Below, one piece after another: positions 42,189-53,108 of a DNA stretch of 64,000 nucleotides. Position 1 is the stretch's first letter. Every line of letters begins with the position of its first letter. A program made the translations under genes and the position numbers. Below the pieces are notes generated by a model. The model worked only from the letters and a program-made list of their open reading frames with translations. It was not told where the DNA came from and ran no database searches. Origin of the DNA: Mesostigma viride (taxonomy: Eukaryota; Streptophyta; Mesostigmatophyceae; Mesostigmatales; Mesostigmataceae); contig RPFO01000103.1 in NCBI GenBank assembly GCA_009746045.1, forward strand, positions 579,070 through 643,069, read 5' to 3'.

Positions 42189-42486
42189 CTCCCCTCCCCT
42201 CCCCTTCCCTCCCCTCCCCTCCCCTCCCCTCCCCTCCCCTCCCTCCCTCCCCTCCCTCCCTCCCTCCCTCCCCTCCCCTCCCTCCCCTCCCCTCCCTCCC
42301 TCCCTCCTCCCTCCCTCCCTCCCTCCCTCCCTCCCTCCCTCCCTCCCTCCCTCCCTCCCTCCCTCCCTCCCTCCTCCCTCCCTCCCTCCCTCCCTCCCTC
42401 CCTCCCTCCTCCCTCCCTCCCTCCTCCCTCCTCCCTCCCTCCTCCCTCCTCCCTCCTCCTCCCTCCTCCCTCCCTCCTCCCTCCCT
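42189..42486. repeat. (CCCT)n-type satellite in intron 6
   Basis: About 300 bp of cccct/ccctccct/cctcc runs lie between exons 6 and 7. It is purine-rich on the transcribed (minus) sense strand. Open frames through it are artefacts of repeat periodicity. Confidence 0.97.
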
Positions 42487-42624
42487 TAATTGGCATTTGG
42501 CATTTCGTGCGGATGCCTCCCACATACATGCTTTTGACACAACCCAGGACCAACCCCTCAACTTATGCATAGATAGCAGCATGCTCATCATCATTTTCAT
42601 CGTTTTGAACCCCATCAAGCTTAC

Positions 42625-42918
42625 CTGCTCGTCAACACAGCCCAGGACCAACTCTTCATTTGCCGTCAGGTTCCACCGCAGCAGCGCCGCGTATTCAACG
42701 TCCGTGCACTTGTGGGTGACTGCACGCACCGGGGGCCGCTCCGGCTGCTCATTTGCCAGCTGGGCGAGCATGGGCAGGATCGTCTCGCCCACAAAATGGC
42801 TGACCGCAAAATAGATTACCGTGTCGGTGGGTGAGGGCCCCCCTCGCTCCTCAGAAAGGCGTTGGTAGAGCGGCTGAACAAAGGCTTCACCCAAAACGGC
42901 ATCGAGGCCTTGCATCAC
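42625..42918 (-). CDS. Gene A exon 6: end of ligand-binding ectodomain
   Basis: Acceptor GCGGCCAG, donor GTAAGC at 42624; 294 bp, phase 0 at both ends. It encodes MQGLDAVLGEAFVQPLYQRL, TVIYFAVSHFVGETILPML and NLTANEELVLGCVDEQ. The second block resembles the C-terminal helix region of the preceding binding-protein lobe. An N-linked glycosylation site (NLT) fits an extracellular position. A partial copy of its acceptor region lies at 42985-43010. Confidence 0.82.
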
Positions 42919-43614
42919 CTGGCCGCACATAGCAACAAATGTGTGCAGTTGAATAGCTCGATAATAAGTAGTAACTAGGAAGGCACCCAGCCCTTGCATC
43001 AACTGGCCGCGCACCACAACAAATCGCAAAATCACAAAATGAAAAGCTAAGTGGTGAGTCACAAGCCTTCCACGGCCTCACCCACAGGCACGCGACAGGG
43101 TGATAGAAACAAGGGAAAACACGGCAAAATTTTTCAACCAGGGAGAACACAGGGATGTGTACCGCAAGCTTTGTATTTGAAAAAAAAACAGGGAAAACAG
43201 GAAGCATAGAATCAGAAAGAAACAGTCTAAGACAGGCTCATAGACCTGAATACATCCATACCAAAACAACCATTTAACAGGAGAACATCTGAAAAAAAGT
43301 CCTCTAAAACAAAAACTTCCTGGAGAAAAAGTCCCCTAAAGGCCAAGACTGTCCTGTAGAAAAGCTCCTCTAAACCTGTTTGAGGTGAGTGCAAGGGGCA
43401 TGCTAGCATGCCACTTTCTTGGACATCCGTTTTCGATACATGAGGCCTTAATTACCACAGAACATCCTGACCTACTTTCTTAAAGGACGTCCTGGTCTTA
43501 AACTTTGTTTTCTTTTTAAGCCCTTGCTTACCACAAATAGATCCACACCTAAACAAGCGTTGCACACGGTACGCAACGCGGAGGGGGCATGCTGCACTCT
43601 TCCACGTCCTTTAA

Positions 43615-45343
43615 CCCGTGTTTTTTTACAACGCGATGTATCGCATTGTAGGGTTAGAAGGCGATGTATCGCGTTGTAATCTGACACGTGGCAGACACAG
43701 TAGATACGAGATTTTCGGTCTGAAACTGGGTGGACGGCCTCCTTACATCCCGTAGAACTCAAGAAAAAATCCTGGTATTTTTTGGTATTTTTTTTGTGAC
43801 AGCTGCAAACAAATATGTACCACTGAAATCAGGCATTTTCGCGGGACGAAGGCGAAGACGACGGCGATGGCCAGCGGCAGGTAGATCTCGCCAGTTTTCG
43901 CGCGAATTTCAGTGGCTGTTGGGTGGCACGACCATGATGATGCGTTCAAAGGTTGATGATTAGGTGTCTACGAGTTTGTTGAGGTACTGGGGCAAAGGAA
44001 GCATAGATTTTTCCAGTTTCTCAGCCAACTTGCATGCGGAAACCCTGGAAAGCGGCATACATATTATTACGGCAAGACTCGGGTCTGCTGCGGCACCATG
44101 CTTGGTATTTCCATGGTGTTTCGACTTCTTAACACATGTTTATTCATTCCGAACGCCCGGACTCTCGGCTAAACCGACATTTGTGCAGACTTTTATTGGG
44201 TAGCTCTGGGCATGATGGTGCCTGCAAATAGCATAAGGCGTGACCGTGGCTATTGCTACGGTATGCTGTATTTTCCTGGAAATGGCCTCTGCCACCGGCT
44301 CAATAGTGCTTGCAGGCGTAAGTATATCGTGTTTCTACCTAGTTTCTGCCAGTTTTCCACTTATTTCTACCGACCTCTGCCCAGCCTCTCTAAGACCGCC
44401 ATCCTACTCGACGTTGCTTGCATGTCAGCCATAGCAGGTTGCAGTTGTGCAGTATTTAGGTGCTGTATATGTCGTCAAGCCGTGCATATATCGTGAGGAT
44501 TGGATATTGATGGTTTACACTGCGTTGATTGTGCAAGAAGATCAGCTAGGTGCCCATAATCATGGTGTATAATCATGTGTTGTTAGCATCTTGCCACCAT
44601 TTGCTAGCATGCATTCCAGCGTCATCTTTGCCTGCATGTAAGCTCATGGATCACTCAACCTATCCACGCCTTGCATTACACATGCCTCTTTCTTTCAGTA
44701 TTGCACGCGTTATGGAATGAAAACCCAGCACCTGCCTTCCCACGAGGCATGTGCTCAACACGTTGTGAGAGTGGATGATGCTTTGGCTATGGCTGCCTGA
44801 TTCAGTCATATTAGGTCATCCAGCCATGATGTTTGATGCATGTTTGATGCTGTGTAACTTATAGAACACCTATTTTCAACGTTTTGACCCTCCTAGCTCA
44901 TTATGGCCCCATTTATGGGGCTCGTGTCGTTGCGTAATGTTGTGAAGGGCTCTCATTTTTCCCGCTGCGTTGTACTGCGCTGTGTTTGTGATGCTGATGA
45001 AAAATAGCTCCAGTGGCCCGATGGGCCTGAGTTTTGTTCCACAGAGCCTGCATATGTTGCCCATAGCTCGTGCAAGAAGCCAGATTTTGTTCATGAACCA
45101 TTTGTGAATAAGCACATGGCTTGTGACCTAGGGTCAAGAAATCGCGGTCATGGTCAGACCCCCCTGTATTCAAACCAAAGTATCTCTAAAATGAATCAGC
45201 ATTTTGTAGGTCTGAGTAGCTCAAAACATCCTTTGATTTATGGGCTTTCAGGATTATTAAAAAAAAATTCCCTAGATGTTATGACATGTTCTGGAAATAG
45301 CTCACAACGCAGTATATCGCGTTCTAAAAAAAAAAAAAACGGG
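43615..45343 (+). mobile_element. TTAA-flanked piggyBac-like element, family 2, copy 1 (intron 5)
   Basis: TTAA lies on both sides (43611-43614, 45344-45347) with ends CCCGTGTTTTTTTACAACGC... and ...GCGTTCTAAAAA...ACGGG. Two subterminal palindromes, AACGCGATGTATCGC(A/G)TT, lie at the left end and one (GCAGTATATCGCGTT) at the right. The 1.73-kb inside has no transposase. It is in the opposite orientation to the copy at 51961-54472, and the two are closely similar throughout. Confidence 0.85.
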
Positions 45344-45840
45344 TTAAAAAAGGTCCCTTTTTAATCGCTCCGACTAAGTGGGTTCGCGGATAATTGTGGC
45401 TGGAGTTTAGCACACGGAAATTTTGTGGGTCCGCCCTGTGCTTGTCCACCATCTGCATACCTTGCTCCATATCATATTAAGGAGGCAACCACCGCAGGCC
45501 AGAAATCCGTTACGATGCGAGACCAACAGAGGTGGTCGTCTATATACTACATGCAGCTAATGCCACATGTACTGGCAGGTGGGTGGTGTCGTTCTACCTA
45601 ATATACATCACCGGACTTCTGCCAAGTATATACATCACCGGACTTCTGCCTAAAATACCTCAACCACAGGAGGGGCGGTTCCGTCTTGCAAAGCTACCGG
45701 CCCCAGGCACCGCGGCATCACTACCTGCGGGAGGAAGACCCCGCTTTGAATTACCCACCTCGAGCTCCTACGCGCTTACTCACGTGCACCGTTTCGGGTT
45801 CATCAGCAGGGCAATCATCAGCGGGTACCAGCAGATGGTG

Positions 45841-46063
45841 CCGAGATGCACCCCCCCCCCCGCTACCATCTACTTGATGGATCAAACCATGGAATAACAA
45901 CCGAGATTCACCCACCCCGCCGCTACCATCTATTTCATGGATCAAACCATGGAATAACAACCGAGATGCACCCACCCCGCCGCTACCATCTAGTTGATGG
46001 ATCAAACCATGGAATAACAACTGAGATTCACCCACCCCGCCGCTACCATCTATTCCATAGCAA
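45841..46063. repeat. 60-bp minisatellite in intron 5 (four copies)
   Basis: Four near-identical 60-bp units (ccgagatgcaccc...gctaccatct...atggatcaaaccatggaataacaa) begin at 45841, 45901, 45961 and 46021. The last is cut short. It lies directly downstream of a partial duplicate of the exon 5 end. Confidence 0.95.
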
Positions 46064-46079
46064 AACACTTTGCGTGATA

Positions 46080-46165
46080 TGCTTTCCCGCCTATGCCATC
46101 GGTAATGGTCTTGGGGTCTGTGAAGACTGCCAAGGTCTCGGTGCGGTTTATCGGCAACCGGTTCG
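46080..46165 (-). pseudogene. Partial duplicate of the end of exon 5
   Basis: The minus strand reads LPINRTETLAVFTDPKTITD, which parallels exon 5's SAVNRTGAWALFTDPLTNSS. It has no matching donor, is followed by the minisatellite and lies just after exon 5's donor. It is probably a relic of a local duplication, or a rarely used alternative 3' end. Confidence 0.5.
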
Positions 46166-46211
46166 ATAATAATTCATGGCAAACCATTAAATAACAGACT
46201 CTTGTCCTCAC

Positions 46212-46753
46212 CTGTGCCGAGCTGTTCGTCAGGGGGTCAGTGAACAGTGCCCACGCACCGGTGCGGTTGACCGCGCTGCCATGGCTGGTGGGCGGGAAGT
46301 CCCAAATATTCGGCGGGAAGGGATAGCCCTCGCCCAAATACCCCGCCATGATGTGCTTCACGCCCTCCCACGTGACCGTGGCGTAGCCCAAGTTGTTATG
46401 AACGAGCATGTGGCGCCCCTGTAGCTGCCGCGCCAGGAGCCCCATGGCGCGCCCAGCGTGCTTCACGTTTGGTCCCACGTACAGCCGGCCCTTGAACTTA
46501 TCCAAGAACGCTTCGACGCTCGTGGCAGGGGTCTGCAGGTAGCCCAAGTAGAGCGGCTTGCCGGCCGCGGCCACCGAGCGCATTGCGGCGAGAATGGGCC
46601 CGTTGAGGTCGCCGATGTAGGCATCGAAGCTGATCACGCCGCGGTAGGAGGAGCTATTGACGGCGTCCGCGTATTCTGCAAGCTGCGGGAGGATCTGGAC
46701 GCTGTCAAACAAGGTCCTGTCAGTGGCACGGGCAACATGCAGGGCAAGGTTAT
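46212..46753 (-). CDS. Gene A exon 5: second periplasmic-binding-protein-like lobe
   Basis: Acceptor CTCCCTAG, donor GTGAGG; 542 bp, ending in phase 0. It encodes DNLALHVARATDRTLFDSVQ, YRGVISFDAYIGDLNGPILA, GRAMGLLARQLQGRHMLVHN and HIMAGYLGEGYPFPPNIWDF. The alternation of strands and helices, with GVISFDAY at one strand end, resembles the type I periplasmic-binding (sugar/ribose) fold. The start needs one base from exon 4, but exon 4 supplies two, which would create a stop. A small exon may be missing between them. Confidence 0.85.
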
Positions 46754-47286
46754 CTAGGGAGAGGTGGGTGTTAGTAGTAATCATGATAAGTGGTTATATA
46801 AGGAGAGGCGCATGGATGTTGCGAAATCGCGTTCTGGCAGCCACTTGGGTAACGAGGACAATTAAGGAGATCGAGGGGGGCTCGGTGGGGGGCAATTGGG
46901 GGGGACATGGTAACTGGTGCAGAATGCTACTTAGCCAGTAACTCTCAATTCCGTTTCGTTGCAGCATACAGCAACAACATTGGCAGACAGATAAATTCTA
47001 GCCTATACTGCTATAGCAAATCTTTAAAAAATCACCCCCACTTGCCAAGATTGGACGAGTCTTCAGATCTCTTCTGTTTCATTTCGACAATATAGACGAT
47101 AGCGATATTGACATACAGATGAAATACAGAGTGTACGATCTACAACCTGCTTTATGATCTACCATTCATTATCACATCAGGATCTTATCTTCAGAAACGC
47201 AAACCATCAGACAACAGGCGTAAGAACCGACACAACCTGACCCTGTGGACAGAACAACCTTAATTCTCCAACCCCCTGCTGCTCAC

Positions 47287-47528
47287 CATCGGAACGCTGA
47301 TCCCGGGAGGTCCCTTTCCGCGTCCACCATGCCCTGATAGAGGTGGTAGGACGAGAGCATCCTCTTGGCGACCGCGCCGACCACCTTGTACCGGACATCC
47401 GCGCGGTCAAAGCAGGGGCACCCCGAAGGAGCCCCCTGAACCAGGGTCACCGGGAGCACCCCCGGGTCCCCGCACACGGGGTTCCCTGCCGCACGGCACA
47501 CCTCGCGCTGCATGACCTCATCCGTCAC
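47287..47528 (-). CDS. Gene A exon 4: Cys-containing ectodomain linker
   Basis: Acceptor CGTGCAG, donor GTGAGC; 242 bp. It encodes VTDEVMQREVCRAAGNPVCG, LVQGAPSGCPCFDRADVRYK and MLSSYHLYQGMVDAERDLPG. Four Cys suggest disulphides. A 36-bp tandem duplication (about 47530-47600) repeats the acceptor and would allow a second acceptor 36 bp upstream, adding 12 residues in frame. The phase at its 3' end does not match exon 5 directly. Confidence 0.8.
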
Positions 47529-47670
47529 CTGCACGACCTCAATACCAACGGGGCGAGGGCCCACCTGCATGACCTCAACACCAACGGGGCGAGGGCCCAG
47601 ATAAGCAAATCAAGGTAAGACAGCATACATACATAAGCATGTAAAGAAGAGCACGCTTCGGGAAAAAGAA

Positions 47671-47952
47671 CCCTCCCCTCCCCTCCCCTCCCCTCCCCTC
47701 CCCTCCCCTCCCTCCCCTCCCCTCCCTCCCCTCCCCTCCCCTCCCCTCCCCTCCCCTCCCCTCCCCTCCCTCCTCCCTCCCCTCCCCTCCCCTCCCCTCC
47801 TCTCCCCTCCTCTCCCCTCCTCTCCCCTCCCCTCCCTCCCTCCCCTCCCCTCCCTCCCCTCCCCTCCCCTCCCCTCCCCTCCCCTCCCCTCCCCTCCCCT
47901 CCCTCCCCTCCCCTCCCCTCCCCTCCCCTCCTCCCCTCCCCTCCCCTCTTCT
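47671..47952. repeat. (CCCCT)n satellite in intron 3
   Basis: About 280 bp of cccct with occasional ccct and tctcccct units. No coding. Confidence 0.97.
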
Positions 47953-48368
47953 CTTCTGGTCCACCAAAAGTACCTGCTGGTGAAAACAAAATCCATAAAC
48001 ACAGCAACGAACAACTAATTTTGTGGATTGTATGGTAAGATATCTCAATTTGCGATAACAATGATGACCCTGCCAAACTTTATTTTACAAAACAGATTGA
48101 AATAGCTTGCATTTGTTAACTGGCAACTAAATTTAGGGTACGAGAAACCTTGGAACAAAACAGACACCACTAGCTCGCATTTGCTCACATTGATGGCTAA
48201 CAATAGGACACGAGAAATTTCGAGAAGAAAACCAATACTGTTGGACTATAGCTTATCATTAGCACCGTGGCTCCGAAACTTTGCAGGCGCTCGCGGGTGC
48301 TGAGCGCGGGGGCATGCTGGATGCATGAGAGGGCACCAATGCATGTGAGATAGGGTGGTTAAACTCAC

Positions 48369-49013
48369 CGGCTCTGCCCCCTGGCCGTAGATGGTTACTG
48401 CGGTCTCTATGTCAGACGTGACCATCTGGCCGTTGCGGTGCTCCACGGATGCCAGCGCCAGCGCCAGGTACCCCTGGGTGTACACGGCGAGATCCACTGC
48501 CAGCACGCGCTGGCCTGCACGGATGTCCGCCAGCACCTCGAACGATGTCTCGTACACGACGACGATGATGCTGGCGCCTGCGGGAAGGGACGCCCTCACG
48601 CTCCGATACGTGGCAATGTCTTCAACCAGGATAGCAAAGTGGCGCCCTGCACGGCCCTCCAGGATGTTCCTCACAACGCTGTCGAGGTTGGCAGAAAGCA
48701 CAGGGAGCACGTCGGCCGTCCTGCCTGCCTCCAGGAATGCGGCCTGTGCCAGCCGGCACCGGCTAGGCCACCGCGAGTCGTCAAGCGATAGGATGATGCA
48801 CTCCAAGTGGTCGACCCCTTGGCTGATCAGCGTGGCTGTGAGCATGGTCGCGAGCGCGGCTTCGTCGGGGCCGATGTAGCGGATAGAGGCACGGATGGGG
48901 CCACCCAAGGAGGAGTCGAACCTTTGGAGGCTCTGGACAAGGTCGGGGTCTCCCCCCCCCACGAGGTAGATGGGGATACCAGCAGCGTTGGCGGCGATGA
49001 AGGACGCGGTGAG
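48369..49013 (-). CDS. Gene A exon 3: first periplasmic-binding-protein-like lobe
   Basis: Acceptor TCGACAG, donor GTGAGT; 645 bp, phase 0 at both ends. It encodes LTASFIAANAAGIPIYLVGG, GGPIRASIRYIGPDEAALAT, LECIILSLDDSRW and DIRAGQRVLAVDLAVYTQGY, then LALALASVEH. This is a type I binding-protein core: the strand-turn ..GIPIYLV.., the YIGPDE hinge loop, and the VLAVDLAVYTQGYLAL region that in sugar-binding relatives leads to the hinge. Confidence 0.9.
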
Positions 49014-49257
49014 CTGTCGATGACCAAAAGAGGACCCGGAGAGAAGGAAAGAAGCGAGCAGGGCGAGAGAGTGTTTTCATTCCCAGGTAGCGGGGATCAC
49101 AATCAAGAAAGAAGGACCGAACGAGAGCCCGGGGAGAAGAAAGAAGGAGGGCAAGCGGGCCACGACATCCGATGATGTTGCATGCGTGTGCGCGAGGGTA
49201 GCTGACTATAGTATGGTTCATAGAGTATGCATACATAAGCACGACGATTCAAAAGGG

Positions 49258-49470
49258 AGGGTACAGGAATAGGGGTAGGGGTAGGGGATATACACGACGA
49301 TTCAAAAGGGGGGGTATACAGGAATCGGGTTGGGGATAGGGGCAGGAATAGAGGTAGGGGCAGGAATTGAGGTAGGGGTCGGGGTACGGGTAGGATTAGG
49401 GGCACTAGGGGTAGGGGTAGGGGTATCGGTAGGGTACAGAAATAGGGGTAGGGGTAGGAAATAGGGAAAC
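49258..49470. repeat. Degenerate (TAGGGG)n in intron 2
   Basis: ggggtaggggtagggg-type runs with many variants, and a preceding duplicate of acacgacgattcaaaaggg. It is not a clean telomere repeat. Confidence 0.85.
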
Positions 49471-49887
49471 AAAATGGCTCTAGAAGTGCTAAATCTACAT
49501 AGCCTTTACCGAACCGATGGGTGCTGAGTGAGTTGAGGGCAGGCAGAACAAACTGGGTTGGGGACGTTCCAGATGGGCCATGCGCTGCAAGCGATACATT
49601 ATTGCATGTACTGCAAGCGACTGCCTTAAACCCGTTCTGCTGCATTGAGGTACTCCCTCGGAGCCATTGCCCTGAAGGCAACTCTGTCCAAGTCATTAGT
49701 TTCATTGCAAGCAAGGCCTGGAAGTCCTGGCACTACCGCCCTACTCAGCTGCAACGCCGCCGCACCATGCAAGCGACCCCCTTCACGTTAGTATGCTGCG
49801 CGCGACCACCTCACGTCCGAAGCCATATTGCACCGTGCAAGTGGCTGCCGAATGATCAACTCAGTGTGCTGCGAGAGATGGCCTCAC

Positions 49888-49968
49888 CTGGTCGCTGTCG
49901 AGCGACGCCACGATGCCAGCTGTCCCCGCCTGGATCTCGGCATCGAGAAAGGTAGCTGCGTCTCTCAC
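49888..49968 (-). CDS. Gene A exon 2: binding-lobe strand
   Basis: This 81-bp exon has acceptor TGCCCTAG and donor GTGAGG. It is read VRDAATFLDAEIQAGTAGIV then ASLDSDQ, in phase with exons 1 and 3. The pattern (helix, then GxxGIVxSLxD) is the typical second helix-strand unit of type I periplasmic-binding folds. A later AG in the same stretch would shift the frame and is rejected. Confidence 0.83.
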
Positions 49969-50036
49969 CTAGGGCAAGGCAAGGCAACGCAATCGGTGGA
50001 AAAGTAGTACCAGAAAACCAACAGAGAGGAATGGGA

Positions 50037-50708
50037 CGAGGGAGGGAGGGAGGGAGGGAGGGAGGGAGGGAGGGAGGGAGGGAGGGAGGGAGGGAGGGAG
50101 GGAGGGAGGGAGGGAGGGAGGGAGGGAGGGAGGGAGGGAGGGAGGGAGGGAGGGAGGGAGGGAGGGAGGAGGGAGGGAGGGAGGGAGGGAGGGAGGGAGG
50201 GAGGGAGGGAGGGAGGGGGGGGAGGGAGGGGGAGGGAGGGAGGGAGGGAGGGAGGGAGGGAGGGAGGGAGGGAGATAGGTAGGTAGGGAGGGAGGGAGGG
50301 AGGGAGGGAGGGAGGGAGGGAGGGAGGGAGGGAGGGAGGGAGGGAGGGAGGGAGGGAGGGAGGGAGGGAGGGAGGGAGGGAGGGAGGGAGGGAGGGAGGG
50401 AGGGAGGGAGGGAGGGAGGGAGGGAGGGAGGGAGGGAGGGAGGGAGGGAGATAGGGAGGGAGGGAGGGAGGGAGGGAGGGAGGGAGGGAGGGAGGGAGGG
50501 AGGGAGGGAGGGAGGGAGGGAGGGAGGGAGGGAGGGAGGGAGGGAGGGAGGGAGGGAGGGAGGGAGGGAGGGAGGGAGGGAGGGAGGGAGGGAGGGAGGG
50601 AGGGAGGGAGGGAGGGAGGGAGGGAGGGAGGGAGGGAGGGAGGGAGGGAGGGAGGGTGGAAGGGAGGGAGGGAGGGAGGAAGGAAGGGAGGAAGGGAGGA
50701 AGGGAGGA
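50037..50708. repeat. (GGGA)n satellite in intron 1, 670 bp
   Basis: An almost pure gggagggagggagg run with a few interruptions (gggagga, gataggtagg, ggtggaagg). Long purine/pyrimidine mirror repeats of this kind can form triplex DNA. Confidence 0.98.
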
Positions 50709-50912
50709 AATGCGTATATGTCTAGATCTCCAAGGTTAGTTACTACAGCACTGAGCACCAACGGCGCGCTAACCTTCGATATTGCGCGCCCAAAGTAAAG
50801 TTTTGGGATCCCTAAGAAAGCCTTATTTGGGAGGAAACGTGAGTTGCGGGACACACGTCGCCATATATGGACGTTTCTGATCGAGTACGTAATGTTGCAT
50901 CGAACTGCTTAC

Positions 50913-51224
50913 GCTGGAGTTGTCGCCGTCGGCACTGTAATTGTACGCACTCAGCTGAAGCCCACGGTCACGAGCTGCTTGAAGGACGCCAGCACGAAGT
51001 TGGCCCCCAGTACTGCTCGTTTGCGAACGAAAATGCGTAAATACTAAGGAGAATCGGGCAGTGCGTCGATCCACGCATGGGCAGAAAAGCGTGGCGTTCC
51101 TGGCGCTGGCCGGTGCCGCCGCGAGCTGATGAGGCCATCCTACAACCAACTGAGCGAGAAATAGCGCACAGCAGTATGCGCAGTAGTAAGGGCATGATTT
51201 TAGTGAATGTCGCAGGGCCACCAT
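50913..51224 (-). CDS. Gene A exon 1: start, signal sequence and first binding-lobe strand
   Basis: The ATG at 51224 opens a frame with a Cys-rich hydrophobic stretch (YYCAYCCALFLAQLVVGW, residues 13-30) that would serve as a signal peptide. Then come RFSLVFTHF (first strand), QLRAGVLQAARDRGLQLSAY (first helix) and NYSADGDNSS. The donor GTAAGC gives phase 0 and agrees with exon 2. This is the canonical N-terminus of a type I binding fold. Two NxS/T sites suit an extracellular location. No promoter motif was recognised upstream. Confidence 0.82.
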
Positions 51225-51892
51225 GCTGTGACTGGCAGTTATAATCTGATCCGCGGTCTACTGTCTAGTACAGCTCGACCTTGCAGATCATGGCGCCTGA
51301 AGCTATTCGTGCATGCACATATATGTAATCTAGCCGCCCAGCCCACCCTCGACTAATTTCCACGCACAGCGATACCTGCATTTTAATCTGACAATGATTG
51401 CAAGCCTGCCTGGGGTGGACAATGAATGAATGGCGCCACTGCTGATCCCCATCATCTACCGTAGTCTTATATGTGTACGCTTAATTATCGTACGAGGGCT
51501 TTTAGCGATTTTTGTTACGCGTACGGGGTTTTGGGGATTTTTTCTTAGTGTACGTAGGTATATCGTAAGGGTATATCGTAGGTATATTTGGGAGACAGTA
51601 CCCTAGGGGCAACATATGGAGGCCCCTCATACGTATATCGTAGCATCTGAGGGTGATATCTTGGGATGTACGAGGCCGGAAGGAGGTTTTTTTTCGGCCT
51701 GTACGGGGTCGATTCGTACATAATTAGGCGTACTGATATAAGAGCCACTACGGTATCACATCGATATCGCAGGCGCAACTGTATACTGGAGCCTCCCGCT
51801 TCTTATACGGTGAATAAACGAATTTACACCGGGAAGGTCGCCCATGTGGCGTGCCAGCTGTCACCGACAATAATTATCTCCGTTTACAGGCA
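51225..51892. other. 5' flank of gene A
   Basis: This stretch should hold the promoter. It contains an AT/GTA-rich segment (51500-51600) with repeated taggtatatcgta words. No TATA-like element could be assigned with confidence. Confidence 0.4.
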
Positions 51893-51950
51893 TTCACGCC
51901 TTAACTTGGGTTCGAGGGTTTCTTGGGGTCAACCCAACTTAAGGCGTGAA
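51893..51950. repeat. Inverted repeat with 20-bp arms
   Basis: TTCACGCCTTAACTTGGGTT (51893-51912) and AACCCAACTTAAGGCGTGAA (51931-51950) pair with one mismatch across an 18-nt loop. It lies six bases from the TTAA insertion site of the next element. Confidence 0.85.
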
Positions 51951-53108
51951 CCCAACTTAACCCGTGTTTTTTTAATTAGAACGCGATATATCGCGTAGTA
52001 AGCTTTTCTTAGAACGCGTATAGCACCTAAGGAAAAAATTTTTTCATGGTCATGTATATACTTTCCTGAAAGCCCATAAATCAAAGGATGTTTTGAGCTA
52101 CTCAGACCTACAAAATGCTGATTCATTAGAGAGATACACTGGTTTGAATACAGGGGGGTCTGACCATGACCGCGATTTCTTGACCCTAGGTCACAAGTCA
52201 TGTGCTTATTCACAAATGGTTCATGAAAAAAATCTGGCTTCTTGCACGAGCTATGGGCAACATATGCAGGCTCTGTGAAACAAAACTCAGGCCCATTGGG
52301 CCACTGGAGCTATTTTTCATTAGCATCACAATTACAACGCAGTACAACGCAGTGGGAAACATGAGAGCCCTTCACAACATTACGCAACGACACGGGCCCC
52401 ATAAACGGGGCCATAGTGAGCTTGGAGGGTCAAAACGTTGAAAATAGGTGTTGTATAAGTTATACTGCATCAAACATGCATCAAACATCATGACTGGATG
52501 ACCTAATATGACTGAATCAGGCAGCCATAGCCAAAGCATCATCCACTCTCACAACGTGTTGAGCACATGCCTCGTGGGAAGGCAGGTGCTGGGTTTTCAT
52601 TCCATAACGCGTGCAATACTGAAAGAAAGAGGCATGTGTAATGCAAGGCTTGGATAGGTTGAGTGATCCATGAGCTTACATGCAGGCAAAGATGACGCTG
52701 GAATGCATGCTAGCAAATGGTGGCAAGATGCTAACAACACATGATTATACACCATGATTATGGGCACCTAGCTGATCTTCTTGCACAATCAACGCAGTAT
52801 AAACCATCAACATCCAATCCTCACGATATATGCACGGCTTGACGACGTATACAGCACCTAAATACTGCACAACTGCAACCTGCTATGGCTGACATGCAAG
52901 CAACGTCGAGTAGGATGGCGGTCTTAGAGAGGCTGGGCAGAGGTCGGTAGAAATAAGTGGAAAACAGGCAGAAACTAGGTAGAAACACGATATACTTACG
53001 CCTGCAAGCACTATTGAGCCGGTGGCAGAGGCCATTTCCAGGAAAATACAGCATACCGTAGCAATAGCCACGGTCACGCCTTACGCTATTTGCAGGCACC
53101 ATCATGCC

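Larger units (their letters stand above)
30611..51224 (-). other. Gene A: receptor-type class III nucleotidyl cyclase, 12 exons
   Basis: Twelve exons with GT/AG borders chain on the minus strand into about 1,600 codons. Order: signal sequence, two periplasmic-binding-protein-like lobes (exons 1-6), EGF-like module, one membrane segment (exon 7), cyclase domain C1 (exons 7-9), C2 (exons 10-11) and a charged tail (exon 12). The expected role is a plasma-membrane or ciliary receptor making a cyclic nucleotide when the outer domain binds a ligand. Whether it makes cAMP or cGMP cannot be told. Phases agree at every junction except exon 4/5. C1 seems to lack one metal-binding Asp, so activity is uncertain. 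Confidence 0.85.

Noticed and set aside
42058..42814. Ser/Leu/Pro repeat proteins across the (CCCT)n tract
   Set aside because: Repeat artefact in intron 6; copies of the same pattern arise from other tracts at 47671 and 50037.
43964..44496. Conserved proteins in the family 2 TTAA elements
   Set aside because: Short overlapping frames with no transposase motif. They look conserved because the two element copies are closely similar.
49258..49470. Telomere repeat
   Set aside because: The degenerate TAGGGG/GGGGTA unit is not the TTTTAGGG type of green algae and is embedded in an intron.
49856..50854. 332-residue Leu-Pro-Pro-Ser frame
   Set aside because: Translation of (GGGA)n on the minus strand; intron 1.
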